DNA from: Volutella citrinella
Taxonomy: Eukaryota > Ascomycota > Sordariomycetes > Hypocreales > Nectriaceae
Direction: 5' to 3'
NCBI GenBank assembly: GCA_034401135.1
Contig: JAWZSP010000004.1
Span: 2,852,001 to 2,916,000 of the forward strand
DNA length: 64,000 bases
The notes under the pieces are model-generated. The model was not told the DNA's origin. It saw nothing but the letters and a program-made list of their open reading frames with translations, and ran no database searches. The translations under genes and the position numbers were made by a program. This document shows, piece by piece, positions 9,308 through 21,387 of this stretch; position 1 is the stretch's first letter, and each line of letters starts with the position of its first letter.

Positions 9308-11400
9308 GCATTTGAAGATGGCAAGCGATTGACGGACTGCCAGGGGCGGCGTGGGCTCGGTTGATCAACGCAAACGGTGCCAGCGCACATATTACAGAGT
9401 ACTACACCCATTATTTGCGGCGTGCCACATGCCAACATCAAAACCGCTACTGCTAGTGTAAGTACTACTATACGTACCATTTAGCGGCAGATAGCGGGAC
9501 GTCGTACGCACCTACCTTTTTCAACAGAAGGAGCAGTAAGTAGTAAGTAGTACATACATACCAGGGCACCATTTGCCTTCACGTCTCCAATTCCGAATGC
9601 AGCGTGGAATCGCCGCCAAATAACAACAATGGGCACCATTCCTCGGCAGCGTGCTGTCCCCCTGCGCCAGCGATTGGTGTGCGCCAGGACAGCGAGGATG
9701 CAGTTGTGTCGTGGCGGCTCTTCAAAGGTCTGCCGGTCTGCCAGCAAGATCCCCCCCAGCCGGAACCCCGCGCCCCGCGCCACCAGCCATTGGCTGCTCA
9801 CCCTCCACTTGCCTGCACCACGCCAAATGGTATCCCAGGCGCCCATTGGCCTCCTGTCCGCCATCTCCTCGACATCCAAGCAGTCCGCTGTCCTGTGGCC
9901 CATCACCCATATCTCTTCCCCTCCTCTGGCCTGTCCCGGTCCGTCACTGTCATTCGCCGTCTTTGCTTTTCTAGAAGCACAAAAACTCTGGTCCATTGGG
10001 ATGAACAGGCATGCCCTCTAGGCTCATCAAGGACAGCCACATGGCAACACTAGCCAGCCAAAGTCGCTCCGGTTCAGCCAGCCCTTTTGGCGGTGTCGAA
10101 TGTCGGTGACAGTCTCAGCCTCGGTCTTCGTCGCCGTCTCCCATCTCGTGTATCGGGCGTAGGCCGCAGGCTCGCATCATTAGTTATCGCGATTGCATGT
10201 ACGGATACAGAGCACGATAACAGCCGCCGCTTTCTCGACGCCACGCGGGCAATTACACAAATTGATATGTGACGGGGGTTCGCTCGGTCGTCCCGTGGCC
10301 CGCACTGTCAAATGTCAAACGAGGAGAGAGGCCCAGTGGCAATGATACGTTGTCTACTCTCGGTCCTGGGCCGCGCATTTGGCCTTCGCCTGACCCCAAA
10401 CTCCAGTTGACAACTCACCACGCGGCGCGGGGCACTTTGATATAAGTTATCATTGGCAGTGGAAGGCCAGGTTCGCTTACAATCGATCCGCCCGCCCAGT
10501 GCCCAGTACCATCATCGCTCCAACGGGGTTTGGTACCAACTCGCCCATCACATTTGCCGATATGGAAAATGCCCTTTATTCGTATGTACAATTTGCCTGC
10601 TATTGCTCTCGCCCCCCGGATGACGCCTAGATTATGAAGGCAATTCGACCTTGCTCCCAACGTCAACCACTGGACTTTCTGTGAACAACAGGTCGCACGC
10701 GGAGCCTACCCAGCGCGGTCGCATGCACAAGATAGACGATGCATTCCATGCATCGCGCCCTATTCGGCTTGGCATATTACAATGGATTTGGGGGCATCTA
10801 TCGCGGCAGTGTGGCCGCCATGCATCTGTCAGTCAGGCATCCTTCCATAACTCGGTTGCCTGGGGATGCTGGGATTTTGCCGCGGTGCTTGACAATGTCC
10901 TCCCTCTGTCCCTCGCATCGCCAACTCAGGGTGCCCATGCCACGTCCTCCCCTCCGCCTGCACTCTTCCTGCACCATCCTGCATCCTGCTTCATCATTTC
11001 GCAAGGCTCATTACCGAGTACGGAATCCGTCCGGCCGTCTGCCGGGACCGTGTCTTCTGTTGTCGCCTCTCGGCTCGCTTCCGTGAATTGAAATGCCATC
11101 GCCATCGTGTCGATTACACTGTTCCCCCGCTTGCGAATCAGTGAACCCTGCAAAAGGCACGCATACAGCACCAGCACAAGACAACACATGAACACCATGC
11201 TAACACAGCGGTCCAACCCTCTTCTTTGATCGATTCTTGTTCGGATATTTACCCTTGGGAAAGTACGTACACAACCAGAGCCACAGTCCTGCTCCCAAAG
11301 CCTATTCTTTGTCCATTGTGCGAAGAAGGGATCGTCGTAGTTCCACTTTCATATGCGACGGCGCTTTCATCAATAATTATCCCACGACACGCTTCTTTCC
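8499..11400. other. 2.9-kb intergenic region
   Basis: This is the upstream flank of the disordered-protein gene and the 3' flank of the PMP3-family gene. No reading frame here has recognisable sequence or codon regularity. It contains a GAGGGC/GAGGAC simple repeat (9276-9308), short GTAAGTA repeats near 9534-9556, CA-rich stretches near 9040, and C/T-rich tracts. It may hold untranslated leaders or regulatory DNA. Confidence 0.5.
9276..9308. repeat. Short hexanucleotide repeat (GAGGGC/GAGGAC)n
   Basis: The sequence repeats G-A-G-G-(G/A)-C about five times. It is a low-complexity purine-rich tract in intergenic DNA, with no evident coding role. Confidence 0.6.
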
Positions 11401-11838
11401 TTAGGCTGTTGTTTGGGCGATGGTGCCGTAGCCTCGGCCGCCAGTCTGGACACTGTCGGAAAATACACCAGGCGCCGGTCCAGTGGCGAAGCGGCCCTCG
11501 CGAGACTGCTCCCGCCTGTCATAGTAGACATATTCTAGATAAAAGGCGTGAATATGCCCCGGCAGGTAGCCCAGAATTGTGAGGCAGATGTTGACAAAGA
11601 GATCTATTTTGGTGCATGAGTGAGCCGAAGTCATGGGAGGGAATCACCAAGCATCATGTTGAGAGGAGGGAGGTAACGTACCCATGCCACATCCTGCGAC
11701 GCACCAAACTCCAAAGGGAGGAACTGCGTGATGTGAGTACCAGCCTAGCCGCCGGGAAACAATCAAGCCCCGGATATTTTGGGACAACTTACAGAGGATG
11801 GTAGCGAGGATAAGGAAAACGGCTGAGATGGCACCCAT
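11401..11838 (-). CDS. PMP3/SNA family small membrane proteolipid
   Basis: Plasma-membrane or vacuolar proteolipid of the PMP3 (UPF0057) family, known in yeast for membrane potential control and stress tolerance. Exons 11838-11793 (46 nt), 11723-11682 (42 nt) and 11603-11401 join to 96 residues. Seen: the first membrane helix MGAISAVFLILATILFPP, the Cys-containing loop GVWCVAGCGMD, and a second helix with VNICLTILGYLPGHIHAFYL followed by YVYYDRRE. This is the complete family core, plus a 40-residue hydrophilic tail rich in Gly and Ser, as in yeast SNA2/SNA4 rather than the short PMP3. Both introns cut the sequence around the first loop, and only this splicing restores the family core. A long C/T-poor 5' flank lies upstream. 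Confidence 0.92.
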
Positions 11839-14800
11839 GATTGCGTTGGCAGGTATGCCGATCCTATGCAAGCTGTGGGCGGCGGGGTGAGTGATAGGAT
11901 GTGAGCGAGGGCGGGTTGCGTCGCTGATGCTCTTGGCTTTGAGGCGAAGTTGGAGGGGAAATTTGCGCAGACACACAAAGTGCAGTGGGTGGGAAATAGA
12001 CGATGCCTTATATGATGATGACGAGTCTTGAGTTCAACGGTCAAACGCGACTGCCAGAACTATTTCAGGCGCTTTGCTTGGAAGCGTACGTAACGTGATT
12101 GTTCCAGGTGCCACCTCAGCCGGGTCAATGACGTAACCCGAGTGGCAGCACCTCAACGGCCCGCACATTTGTCCAGCCAGGCTCAAACAGCCAGGCTGCC
12201 TAATTCGTTTGGCATCTTAACATGTTCTAGTGGCCCAGAAATAGATTCATGGATGGGCGATAATTTATTTACGTCAGCTTTTGGTTAATCGAATCAATAC
12301 CAGGAGATAACCTGCGTGACCTGGACACAATAGACTTGCGACGCGATTGCAATCTGGGGGATTCAGTTAGCCGTCTGGGTGCGAATCTCGGCCACAATTG
12401 TGCTCCGTATCTTGTCTTCATGCCTGCCCTGATATTCTTCGGAACCAAAGCTCACAATGCTACTAACTTAAGACTTCAAGTATACACAAAATGACCAGTA
12501 CTCCGCAGTTGGAACTTGAATGTCGAACATACCCTACAGCCCAATGAGTGTGGCCCGGGCTGACGGGGCCAAGAAGCCGTCAGGCTCCTGCCTGCGCAAT
12601 GCCTCGCTGCGTGGTGTCACCCATCCTCTGACGAATGCGAGGCGAGTCCAGGAACCGGCCTGAAGGCCTGTCGCAACGCTCACCGTCGAGGTGGGTTTTG
12701 CGATCCACCAAATGCCATCGGGCGACATGGGCAGAGAGATTGCTGACCTCTCAGGTGCTCCACAGGACCACCAGGAGCCGCCTTCGCCTGTTGCCTCACT
12801 TGTTGGTGGCGTGGGTGTTGCTGCCGCCGTCTCTTATGGTCCTCCAATTATCCGCATGTCTCGCGGGATTTCAAGCAAGTTGCTTTTGTTCGGCGGCTGG
12901 ACAGCTGGACAGGATGTCAGGAACGAGGGGCCGGTCGGTCGTGTTGGTGGACTGATGTAACATGAGAGTGAGATTGACCAACTCCCCAAACACGCACGTA
13001 AGCTCTCCTCTGATGGCCCCCATGATTCCTCTGTGAAAGCCCCGAAGAGTCGCTCAGTACAGCGAATCCCCCCCTGCCTGGTTGCAAGCAAGATGGCCGA
13101 TGGCTGCTACTTATCCGTACCTTATACATTGTCGCGTGGGTACATTCATCTTCTGGTGCCATTGTTGGCACTGATTGTGACGCTTTGGCCATTTGAGTTG
13201 GTAAGAACGGCGTTTCAATATGGCACGGAGTCGACTATGTAGCATGTTTTGGTCCAAATGTGGCCTCCCCATCGTCGTGAAATAAGAATAATACAAGGAA
13301 GCCACAATGTCCAGAAAGATCCGTCTCTACTACACGTGCAGGCAGGCCCCTGGGAGTCTCGGATGCGGTGGGATTGCTCAGTTCCGAGATTGGCAGCTGT
13401 GGCCAGTTTCCGGCGTTGGTGATCCGTACTGTACAAGATGGCTGTCGAACCGTCAGCCAAACAGCATGAGCTTGCTTATTGCCGCGCTCGAATATGCGAT
13501 TGCCTAGCAGAATGCTGCCAATTCGGCCGCCATTGGCCCAGCGACTGGTTCGCAAGGCGGCAGGGTGTGCACACCACAGAGAGAACAGCTCTTGTGATTG
13601 GTAATCGCCCTGTCATGGCAATAAGAAGACACGGGCAAGCACCTAATTACTCGAGAGGTTCTGGAAAGGTGAAAGGTGAAAGGTTGTTACTGTTGCCGCC
13701 ACAGAATGCAAGATATTAGCCGATTGGTTGCTCTCTCAGCTACATGACAATATTTCTTGCGAGGTTGAGACTATTACAGTGTGTCGAATGCGGAGGCAGC
13801 AAGGAGATGTTAGAATGTCGAGTTCCCCCGGTGTAGGTGTTGGCGGGGCGAGTTGGGCTTTGCTGACCATCATATCTGGAAACAGCTTCTGACTATCAAT
13901 GGCTGGGATATTATGGTCATGGCCCTTTAACGTGGCAGTAGAATGTACTTGTTGCAATCACTTCCCTTCATACAGTACCAATAGTACTGCTCACTCAAGG
14001 GAGCAGGCAGTTAGGTATGGACGAAAGTACCTCACCATCATGCAATTCGACGCACGACTAGAGGCGGAAGAGGTTTCCGCCATTCTTCATGTACACGGTA
14101 GGTAAACCTCCCTTGCCAGGCACATTCCCGGTCGAGTCTGGCGCAAACATGGCACACATCACGCAACGGTCGCCCTCGCCGCCGCTGCAGCATTCGAGCT
14201 TGCCGTGCACCGTGTGCACCTACGGCGACCGGACAGCATGGAACGATGGTGGTGTACAGGCAGGGATGTCCATCTTGGTTCCGGGTATGCGACGCGTACT
14301 AAAGGCCGCCTTCGGCCCTTCGAACCCGCTATTGTGCTATTGACAGCCCGGGTACCTCCACATCTGGCCTGGGAGTGAGGACAACTCATGGTCTCCCAAG
14401 GTATCAATTTATTACTCCGTACGGATACTGTAGGTGCTGCCACCACCGAGCCCGGGGATCGATGGATTCGTAGTCCGCGCAAGGGCCGCCAATGCACTCA
14501 TACACACCCACAGCGTTGCACTGGTCTTGTCAGGGCAGCCTGACTGTACCTTTTGCGAGAGACGAGCGTTTTGCCGGGTAGTCCTAGCGCCCCTTTAGTG
14601 CTCGTCGTGTGCTGAACTTCCTGGTAATTATTGCCGTGGAGGGTCGCCCGCTCTTATCCATCCCGTTCGCCAGGTGAGCCAGGCCGTGATGGTGGTAAAC
14701 GCGGGTACCTTCTAGCACAGTGAGGAATTATTCATAACGACTGCCCGCAGCACTATTGCCACAGTATCTACCAACCTAGTACCTGGCATGGCTGCTTCGA

Positions 14801-15450
14801 GCATATGGAAGGTACGGTAGGTCCTAGTCGTGGTAGCAGTTGAGGGAACGGATGGGTGAAACTCATCCACATCCCTCCATTTATCCATCCATCCATCCAT
14901 CCATCCATCCATCCCATCAAACAGCGCGCCGTAACCCCCCATCTCCCCTCTCCCCTTCTCTCTGCTAATGAGAGTATGTGGCCCGTGTGATTCACCCAGC
15001 GCAATCCAATCGACTAGACCATCGACATTTGCGACCTCGTTGGGCACTCCCTAGGCTGTCCTGACCTTGCCCGCCGCTGTCTTCACATCCTTGGGGCGCT
15101 TCGCCTGCTAGCATTTTTTGTTCCCCACACCCTCCGCCCAGCGCCAGTAGCAGCGGTTGAGCCAGCAAGCAAGCCCCAGGCACCGTGGCGCCTCCATTTT
15201 TCGCTCGGCTCCGTCTTCTCCTGAAAGCTCACGCTCCACTGGCCATCCCAACTTCCGACTTCCGCCAACCAACTCCAACTCTGCCTCACCCTCCATCGCG
15301 ATCTAGCCGGGCCACGGGCTAGTTGCACCCTCGAATCCGTCCCCGCCGAGTACGCAAGACGATCGTCTTTCCCGTGCATCGCGACTTGTGTCTCTCTTGT
15401 TGCATTCGCTGCGTCGCTGTTGGTCCTGAGCCGACCCTGCCCGCCGAACC
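11839..15450. other. 3.6-kb intergenic region
   Basis: This is the divergent space between the PMP3-family gene and the NRP1-like gene. No coding sequence is recognised: reading frames are short and overlap on both strands. It contains an (ATCC)8 microsatellite and a GGTGAAAGGTGAAAGG duplication near 13668. The segment 15120-15450 is pyrimidine-rich and likely forms the NRP1 leader. Confidence 0.5.
14883..14914. repeat. Tetranucleotide microsatellite (ATCC)8
   Basis: Eight perfect tandem ATCC units lie in intergenic DNA about 540 bp upstream of the NRP1-like start. The tract is likely to vary in length between strains. Confidence 0.9.
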
Positions 15451-17724
15451 ATGTCTGCCCAGCAGCAGCTGAACATCGACCGCTACGTCGTCATCCACGT
15501 AGCCACCACCTGCGACGAGCACGGCGTTTACGTGACAAAGGACTCGGCCGAGGTCATTGAGCTAGGATGGATCCTGCTTGACGCCAACTCGCTGGAGGAG
15601 GTGAGCTGCTGCGATCCTCGAGGCTCCAATGCCTTACCAAAGGAGGGGGATAAATTTACTGATCGCCTGATGCCAGATTACCCACGAGAGCGTGCTCGTG
15701 AAGCCTGTCAACACCCCCATCACTCCCCTGTGCAGTAAGTTTCCGTCCTCATCACCATCTCCTCACCCCGCGCTTGCCGTGCATCGTGCCTGGTCGAGCC
15801 GCCGTGCCGACCTGGAAATTCCAGCCTGCAGACGCCGGCGCCAAAAACTTGGACTAACAGTTCGGTTTCTAGCGAGCCTCACCACTCTGACGTGGGAACA
15901 TGTGCGAAACGCTGGTACCTTTAGAGATGCTATCACCCGCTTCGACACATTCGCTACTGAGTACCTGACGTCCAAGAACCTCGACTTCGTCTTCGTCACC
16001 CTCGATGCCTGGGACCTCCGTGTTCAGCTTCCCCGAGAGGCCCGCGACAAGGCCGTCGTTCTCCCTCCCTACCTGCAGCACTCGCGCACCTTCGATCTGC
16101 GCACCGAGTACCAGCGATGGCAGCAACACCACCCCGAGTCCCTGCCCTTCGGACCCTCCATGCTGTCCAACATTTGTGCCGCCCTTGAGGTCGAGCCTGT
16201 CCAGTCGAGCGCCCCGATCAAGCATAACTTGCCATTTCATCTGCAGGCGCTCGCACCGGCCTCGCCTCGCCGTGCTATGGAGGAGGCCATCACCCTTGCT
16301 CGCGTTCTGCGTGGCCTGATCCGCAAATCCCAGCCTCCCCAGGAACATCCTGACGTCCTAACGCGGCCCATGGATGCTCGAGCTGACGTCCGAGCCTTCC
16401 TCTCGGAGAGAAGCAAGGTTCTTCACATGTCTGGACTCCCCCACGACACCACACAGTCGGAGCTTGAGAGCTGGTTCACCCAGTTTGGTGGTCGCCCCAT
16501 CGCTTTCTGGACTCTCCGTACTCCCGAGCAGCACAAGCCTACCGGTACCGGGTTTGCTGTGTTCTCTTCCCACGAGGAGGTGAGTGTCTTCTGACAAGAC
16601 CCGTGTTACATCCCAACCTGCATCTCTGCTCGATAGTCGCTCTGCGGCGCTATCTATCCCTATCTGCCATTGAGATTTGTGGATTCATTCACCAACGAGA
16701 CCCGTTTACTGACTTGACCCAGGCCGCCGAGAGCCTTTGCATGAACGGCCGTGCTTTGAACGAGAAGGCCATTGAGGTTTCGCCGTCTTCAAGCCGCGTT
16801 CTTGACCGAGCCCAGGATATCTTGACTCCGTTCCCTCCTAGCAAGAATCGCCCACGTCCCGGTGACTGGACATGCCCATCCTGCGGCTTCTCCAACTTCC
16901 AGCGCCGCACTGCTTGTTTCCGATGTTCCTTCCCTGCTGTTGGCGCGAGCCCCGCCAATGAGATGGGCGGTAACGCCGGAGGCGGCGGCGGCGGCGGCGG
17001 TGGTGGTGGTGGCGGCGGTTATGGATATGGCAACTATGGACCCCCTGCCATGATGCCCCCTCCCCCTCACGGCGGCCACCACGGCCCTATGGGCCACGGT
17101 GGCGGCCGGATGGGTGGCAGTGGTGTTGTTCCGTTCCGTGCTGGTGACTGGAAGTGTGGTAACGAAGTCTGCGGTTATCACAACTTCGCCAAAAACGTCT
17201 GCTGCCTGCGATGTGGCGCCAGCCGTGCTGGTGCTGCTGTGGTCGCGGATTCTGGCTATCCTTCCCCCATGGATAACTCGTCGCAGTACAGCATGAGCCA
17301 AGGCTCTATGGGCGGTACTCCCGGACCTGGACCATTCGCATCTGCCAACTCCTTCGGGTCTGGTGGTGGCTACAACCAGCACTTCGGAGGGCCCCCCAGC
17401 CATTACCTTCCCTCTGGCCTCGGCGGAGGCGCCGCTGCTTACCCTAGCTCCCTGAACACCCACGGTGCTTTCGGATCGGCCCCTGGCTCTCACTCTGCCG
17501 GTCCTTTCGACAGCCGAGCCGCTGAGGCTGCTTTCCAGTCGGCATCCAATGGCCCCTCTTCTGCTGGTCCATCGAACAACTTCTATAACAGCAACCCCAA
17601 CAACGGCAACAATGACAGCGACCCCTTCGCCTTCCTTTCTAGCGGAATTGGCGGGCTCTCTGTTAGCGGCGGTGACTCGCGCCAGAACGGCGGCTCTGCT
17701 CCTCCCAGCAAGTCGCCTGCCTAA
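15451..17724 (+). CDS. nrp1: NRP1-like RNA-binding protein (exonuclease-like fold + RRM + two RanBP2 zinc fingers)
   Basis: Resembles the fungal NRP1/ARP group, putative RNA-binding proteins found in stress granules in yeast. Exons 15451-15600, 15677-15734, 15873-16579 and 16723-17724 give 638 residues. Domains in order: an ERI1-like 3'-5' exonuclease fold (about 10-210) with VIHVATTCDEHG, PVNTPITPLC, LTTLTWEHV and FVTLDAWDL; an RRM (about 235-340, split by intron 3) with KVLHMSGLPHDTTQSELESW; a RanBP2 zinc finger GDWTCPSCGFSNFQRRTACF at about 353-376; a poly-Gly run; a second finger GDWKCGNEVCGYHNFAKNVC; and a Gly/Ser/Asn-rich low-complexity tail. The exonuclease-like domain has V-I-H-V-A-T where active enzymes have D-x-E, so it is probably a non-catalytic RNA or protein-binding fold. 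The low-complexity tail suits granule assembly (inference). Confidence 0.88.
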
Positions 17725-19309
17725 TCGTGGATTTGATTTTGCGACAGCTTAGCCGCTACCCACGCTTTCCTTGGATTGTTATGGTCGGCCAGCTGGCGGG
17801 AGACTGCCCCTTGTCGCAACTTCGCACAAAAGAACGACTTTGGAATGATGAACATAGAGCATTTGACCTTGGCAAATACCCTCCGGACTTGGTTCTCTCA
17901 AGGAAAGGGTTGGCGGTGTGTATTGGTTTCGGAAGACCAGGACTGGAGTGTCGGACACAGTTATTCAGGGAGAGAGAGTTTTAAAATGTTTTCTTATGTC
18001 CGGAGGCTGGAAGACAAAAGTGACTACCTTTCAATGCCAGGACTGCTCTGGGGTTGTCAAGTCTGTTGTTGATATCGACTTTGCTTGGCCCATGGCCTTT
18101 CGATATCGGCGGGGTTCTCGGATATTCTCGTCCGCCACGGTTCGGAACATCCTGTGGTATCTCGGCCTCGACTGGGCATGGGTGGTTCTTGCTGGAAAAT
18201 TGGTTCTGGGGCTGGTGCATAGCGAAGGGGTGTAAGGGTATATTCTGGCCTTCTTGTGACGCTCAATCTGCCATCTCGCTGGTCTTCACGGCATGCCCCT
18301 CTCATGTTTCACCCTCAGTTTCATTTTCATGTCGTTTTGCTGCTTTGTCTCCTCTCATTCCTGTCTTTTCTCCTCTCTTTCTCCCCCATCTCTCACTTGC
18401 GTCCGTTACCCTCTCAACACTTTTGTCATTTAACACTTCACACATATCTCATCCCCCCCCCTTGCTTCTATATGTTGTCTTTCATCAATCCTTTTCATTG
18501 TTTTGGACTCGCGGGAGCCAGGAGCGGCGGAGTGGCTACGGAAACAATTTGACGGACCGGAGGAGTCGGGGAGTGCAAAGGGATCTCTCAAAAGGCTGGC
18601 TATATCTTGTTTGCTGCTTGCTGGGTGCTGGTGGCTGTGCGTCTCTGCCCCCCTTCAATCCTTGTTATAGATTCCACTTTGGGAACCGATTTTTCACTGT
18701 TCTTGGGCATATCCAAGGGTATTGGGGGAGGACTTCTGCCGCTGCTGTGGTCCGGCCTTTCCTCTTGTGTTGTAATTGGAGGAATGGAATTCTGGGTTAC
18801 ATCTCAGGGGAGTCAAGGGGAAGAGCGGCTGGACAGGGGATTTTTGCTTGAAAATTGGCTGGACTGCACGGATTGGACTTGTTGGTAGGATGGATGGCTG
18901 GGTGGACGGTACGGCTGGAGGCTGCGAGTTACTTATTTCCTCTGTGTTTTGTCCATCGTTGCTTGACCATTCTCCTCGTCTCTGTTGATAGGTAATACTC
19001 TTCTGGGGCAGAATCTTTGCCACTGGTTGTTGCACATGCAAAGATGCGAGATGGCCACACACACTCTGCCTGGACACTTGATGAATAACGGAGGCACTCT
19101 GAAAGATGCATTCTCTACGGAGACACTCTTAGACTATCAACCGATATCTTGCTGCAAGCCTCTGCGTAATCCATGATAAAAACCGGACCTGGGCAAGCTT
19201 GAAATGTAACATGGTATATATAAACACCTCTTCTGACACAGCGGCCTAGCAACCAGCATCAGGGATTATTAATATTCATAATTTTACATACATGTCGGTA
19301 TTATTGAAC
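17725..19309. other. 1.6-kb intergenic region between convergent genes
   Basis: Holds the 3' flanks of the NRP1-like gene and of the membrane-protein gene. It is long for a convergent spacer. A strong C/T-rich tract lies at about 18300-18480. A 265-codon plus-strand frame (18054-18851) has no family resemblance and runs through the tract; I do not accept it as a gene. AT-rich DNA near 19200-19310 probably holds the polyadenylation signals of the minus gene. Confidence 0.5.
18300..18480 (+). promoter_or_regulatory. Pyrimidine-rich tract, possible promoter of a non-coding transcript
   Basis: About 180 bases are mainly C and T on the plus strand. Filamentous fungal core promoters commonly carry such tracts just before the transcription start, yet no protein gene follows. 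It could drive a non-coding RNA, or simply be part of the NRP1 3' untranslated region. Confidence 0.3.
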
Positions 19310-21078
19310 TCAAACAGTCAAACGGGCAGCGGATTTCTCCTCTGCCCGTTTCCATTCCTCAGGCGTCATGTGGTAGTATTGTGAGATTGTGGTAAACGCC
19401 GCCCACACCTCCATCGAAAACATGAGATGGATAAACTCGACACCCAAGAAGTTCACAGCCGATGTAAGGCTAAAATTGCTGAAGAAGCCCACGTCCCACA
19501 AATCCGAGCACGGTAAGCCGAGCCTCCTGCGAAAGACCCGGGCCACCATTCGGAGCGCTGTGGCTTCGACAGGGGCCATGATGAGGCGCCCCACGGCGTC
19601 GGTCCAGATGTGTGAGCTGACCAACGGTGGCAGCTGCGTCAGCATGCTGTCCGAGTACACGGGCTGGCTGTTGGCTGGGTTTCTTCCATCAGGGGCGACC
19701 GAGGGCCGAAGTTCGGCTGACCAGAGGCCTGGTGGAACGTCGGAGGACTCAGTGGCCTCCACGTCGAAACTAATGAGTGTCGCACTCAGGCCCTCCGGCT
19801 CCTCCTCGTCGGTAGCATATTCATCGCCTCGGTTGGGCAACGTGCTCGGCTGGCGCGCCGCCTCCACGGCCCCGGTTTCGGCCGGAACCTGACTATCGAC
19901 AGCCTGCAGTGGCGACACGTCTGCACCGGCACCTGGGGCGCTCTGCGATTCTGTTCTGTGCCTGGTACCGGTGGTGTCGTGGCCGGCGTCGCCATCGCTC
20001 TCGTCGTCAAACACCCACGTGGTCGGCCTGTGCGAGGGAATGTAGCGTTTGGCATGGAAACCAGTGTTGGGGAGCCGCCGAAAGATGGCCCTCCAGATAT
20101 CCGGCTTTATATCCCTCCTCAATCTCTGCTGAAGCGCCCATATCAGGAAAGGGGCTGCAGATACGGCTACCCCGCCAAGCCACCTTGCGACAGACTGGAA
20201 GCTGAAATCTTCAAGCGGAGGAGGTCGCGGAATGGGTGATGTGGCGGAGAAGGGGATGAAGAATGACAGCCCTGGAAGCAGATAACTGTTCCCAACGAGA
20301 CCAAGCCTCTGAAGTGCAACATAGAGCTCCAAGTGGGTTCGCGTAAAAGACCAGAGATTGGCAATGCTGTGGCCACGGTCAGTCAGGAGACAGGCACCGA
20401 GTTGCTGGATACGTACACTTCTGGTTTAATGTAAATATTGAACTGGGCGCGCCGTAGTCTAGCGATGCGTCGATCCAGGTAGTTCGTGAACCAGCTCGTA
20501 GGAGCACCGGGGAAAATGTCCCGCACCGGGGACACCTCCGTTCTGAGATAGTCGTACAAGCTCCAGCACGGAATCTCAGAGTATCGTTTGTAAAGCTATG
20601 GACGTCAGCCGAAGGCAGAGATGAAGGGTCACGCAGGCACCGACAAGAATGCGCTGACGATATCCATTGACACCGAACAGCCCGACAGTCTCGATGCATT
20701 CGTGGGCCCAGGAGGCGAGCTTGATGCCAATAGAATCCTCGTAGGCTTCGTGACGACGCTCGGCCTCAGCTTCTGGGCTTGGGCCCTGGTTTTCCTGCTC
20801 GGCAACGCCTATGACAAGCATGACCTCGTTGTGAGATCGAATGATGCTCCTGTTGATTCTCTTAGTCTCTGGATTGATTGGGCGCCCTCGGCTATCGTAT
20901 TGTTGGACATGGTCAGGAGACTCCTCAGTCGGATCTGACAGCTCGTCCTGGTCAACATCCTCTCCCAGATCATCATAAGGGGAACGGCCCTGAGTCTAAG
21001 GTTAACAGTGTGCTTCACCAGGGTGAGTGCTCCGAGACTTACGAGCGCCTGCGCTGTAAGAGGCCCTTGCATCCCCAT
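19310..21078 (-). CDS. Uncharacterised multi-span membrane protein
   Basis: I do not recognise the family. Exons 21078-21043, 20995-20645, 20595-20417 and 20366-19310 join to 540 residues. The N-terminal 100 residues are acidic and polar (DDLGEDVDQDELSD). The middle is likely helical, with SWFTNYLDRRIARLRRAQF, and leads to a hydrophobic segment LVGNSYLLPGLSFFIPF. A second membrane segment is LGGVAVSAAPFLIWAL (about 270), followed by a basic patch, a disordered acidic loop of about 130 residues, and a final hydrophobic pair near the C-terminus (AVNFLGVEFIHLMFSMEVWA). The intron between exons 2 and 3 needs the weak donor GTCGGT; the neighbouring GTGCCT would run into a stop after a few codons. 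The gene shares a 309-bp divergent promoter with UTP13. The role is unknown. Confidence 0.72.
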
Positions 21079-21387
21079 GGTGGATAAGTTGTCTGCCCCA
21101 AATCACTGGTTGATCGCCGCCACGCCAGCGAGATTGTTGTACGACGTAGTGAGGCATGTGGCTGATGCGACCAACCCCGGCTTGCCTTGAGAGCCAGGAC
21201 GCCACTGTGGCGGCCCCACATACCCACTAAAATTGCTAAAGGCCAATCAACCATGACGGCGCATCCCGGTCAAGCCACATTCTAATCGATAAGAAAAAAA
21301 ATCCATGGGCGCTACTACAACCAACAGTTCAAGTTGTTGGTGAACGCTTTTGACATTGCGACAAGCTTTGGGAGAGTGACGGCAATC
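21079..21387. promoter_or_regulatory. Divergent promoter, membrane protein / UTP13
   Basis: This 309-bp space lies between two start codons. A CCAAT box (GCCAATCA) lies near 21241-21248, about 140 bp before the UTP13 start, and a GATAAG motif with an A-run lies near 21288-21300. CCAAT boxes are the usual HAP-complex sites in fungi. Confidence 0.45.

Noticed and set aside
16789..17493. 234-codon antisense frame within the NRP1-like gene
   Set aside because: Shadow of the Gly-rich coding sequence.
18054..18851. 265-codon plus-strand reading frame
   Set aside because: It crosses a simple C/T-rich tract that rarely contains stops in this frame, resembles no family, and lies in the 3' flank of two genes.
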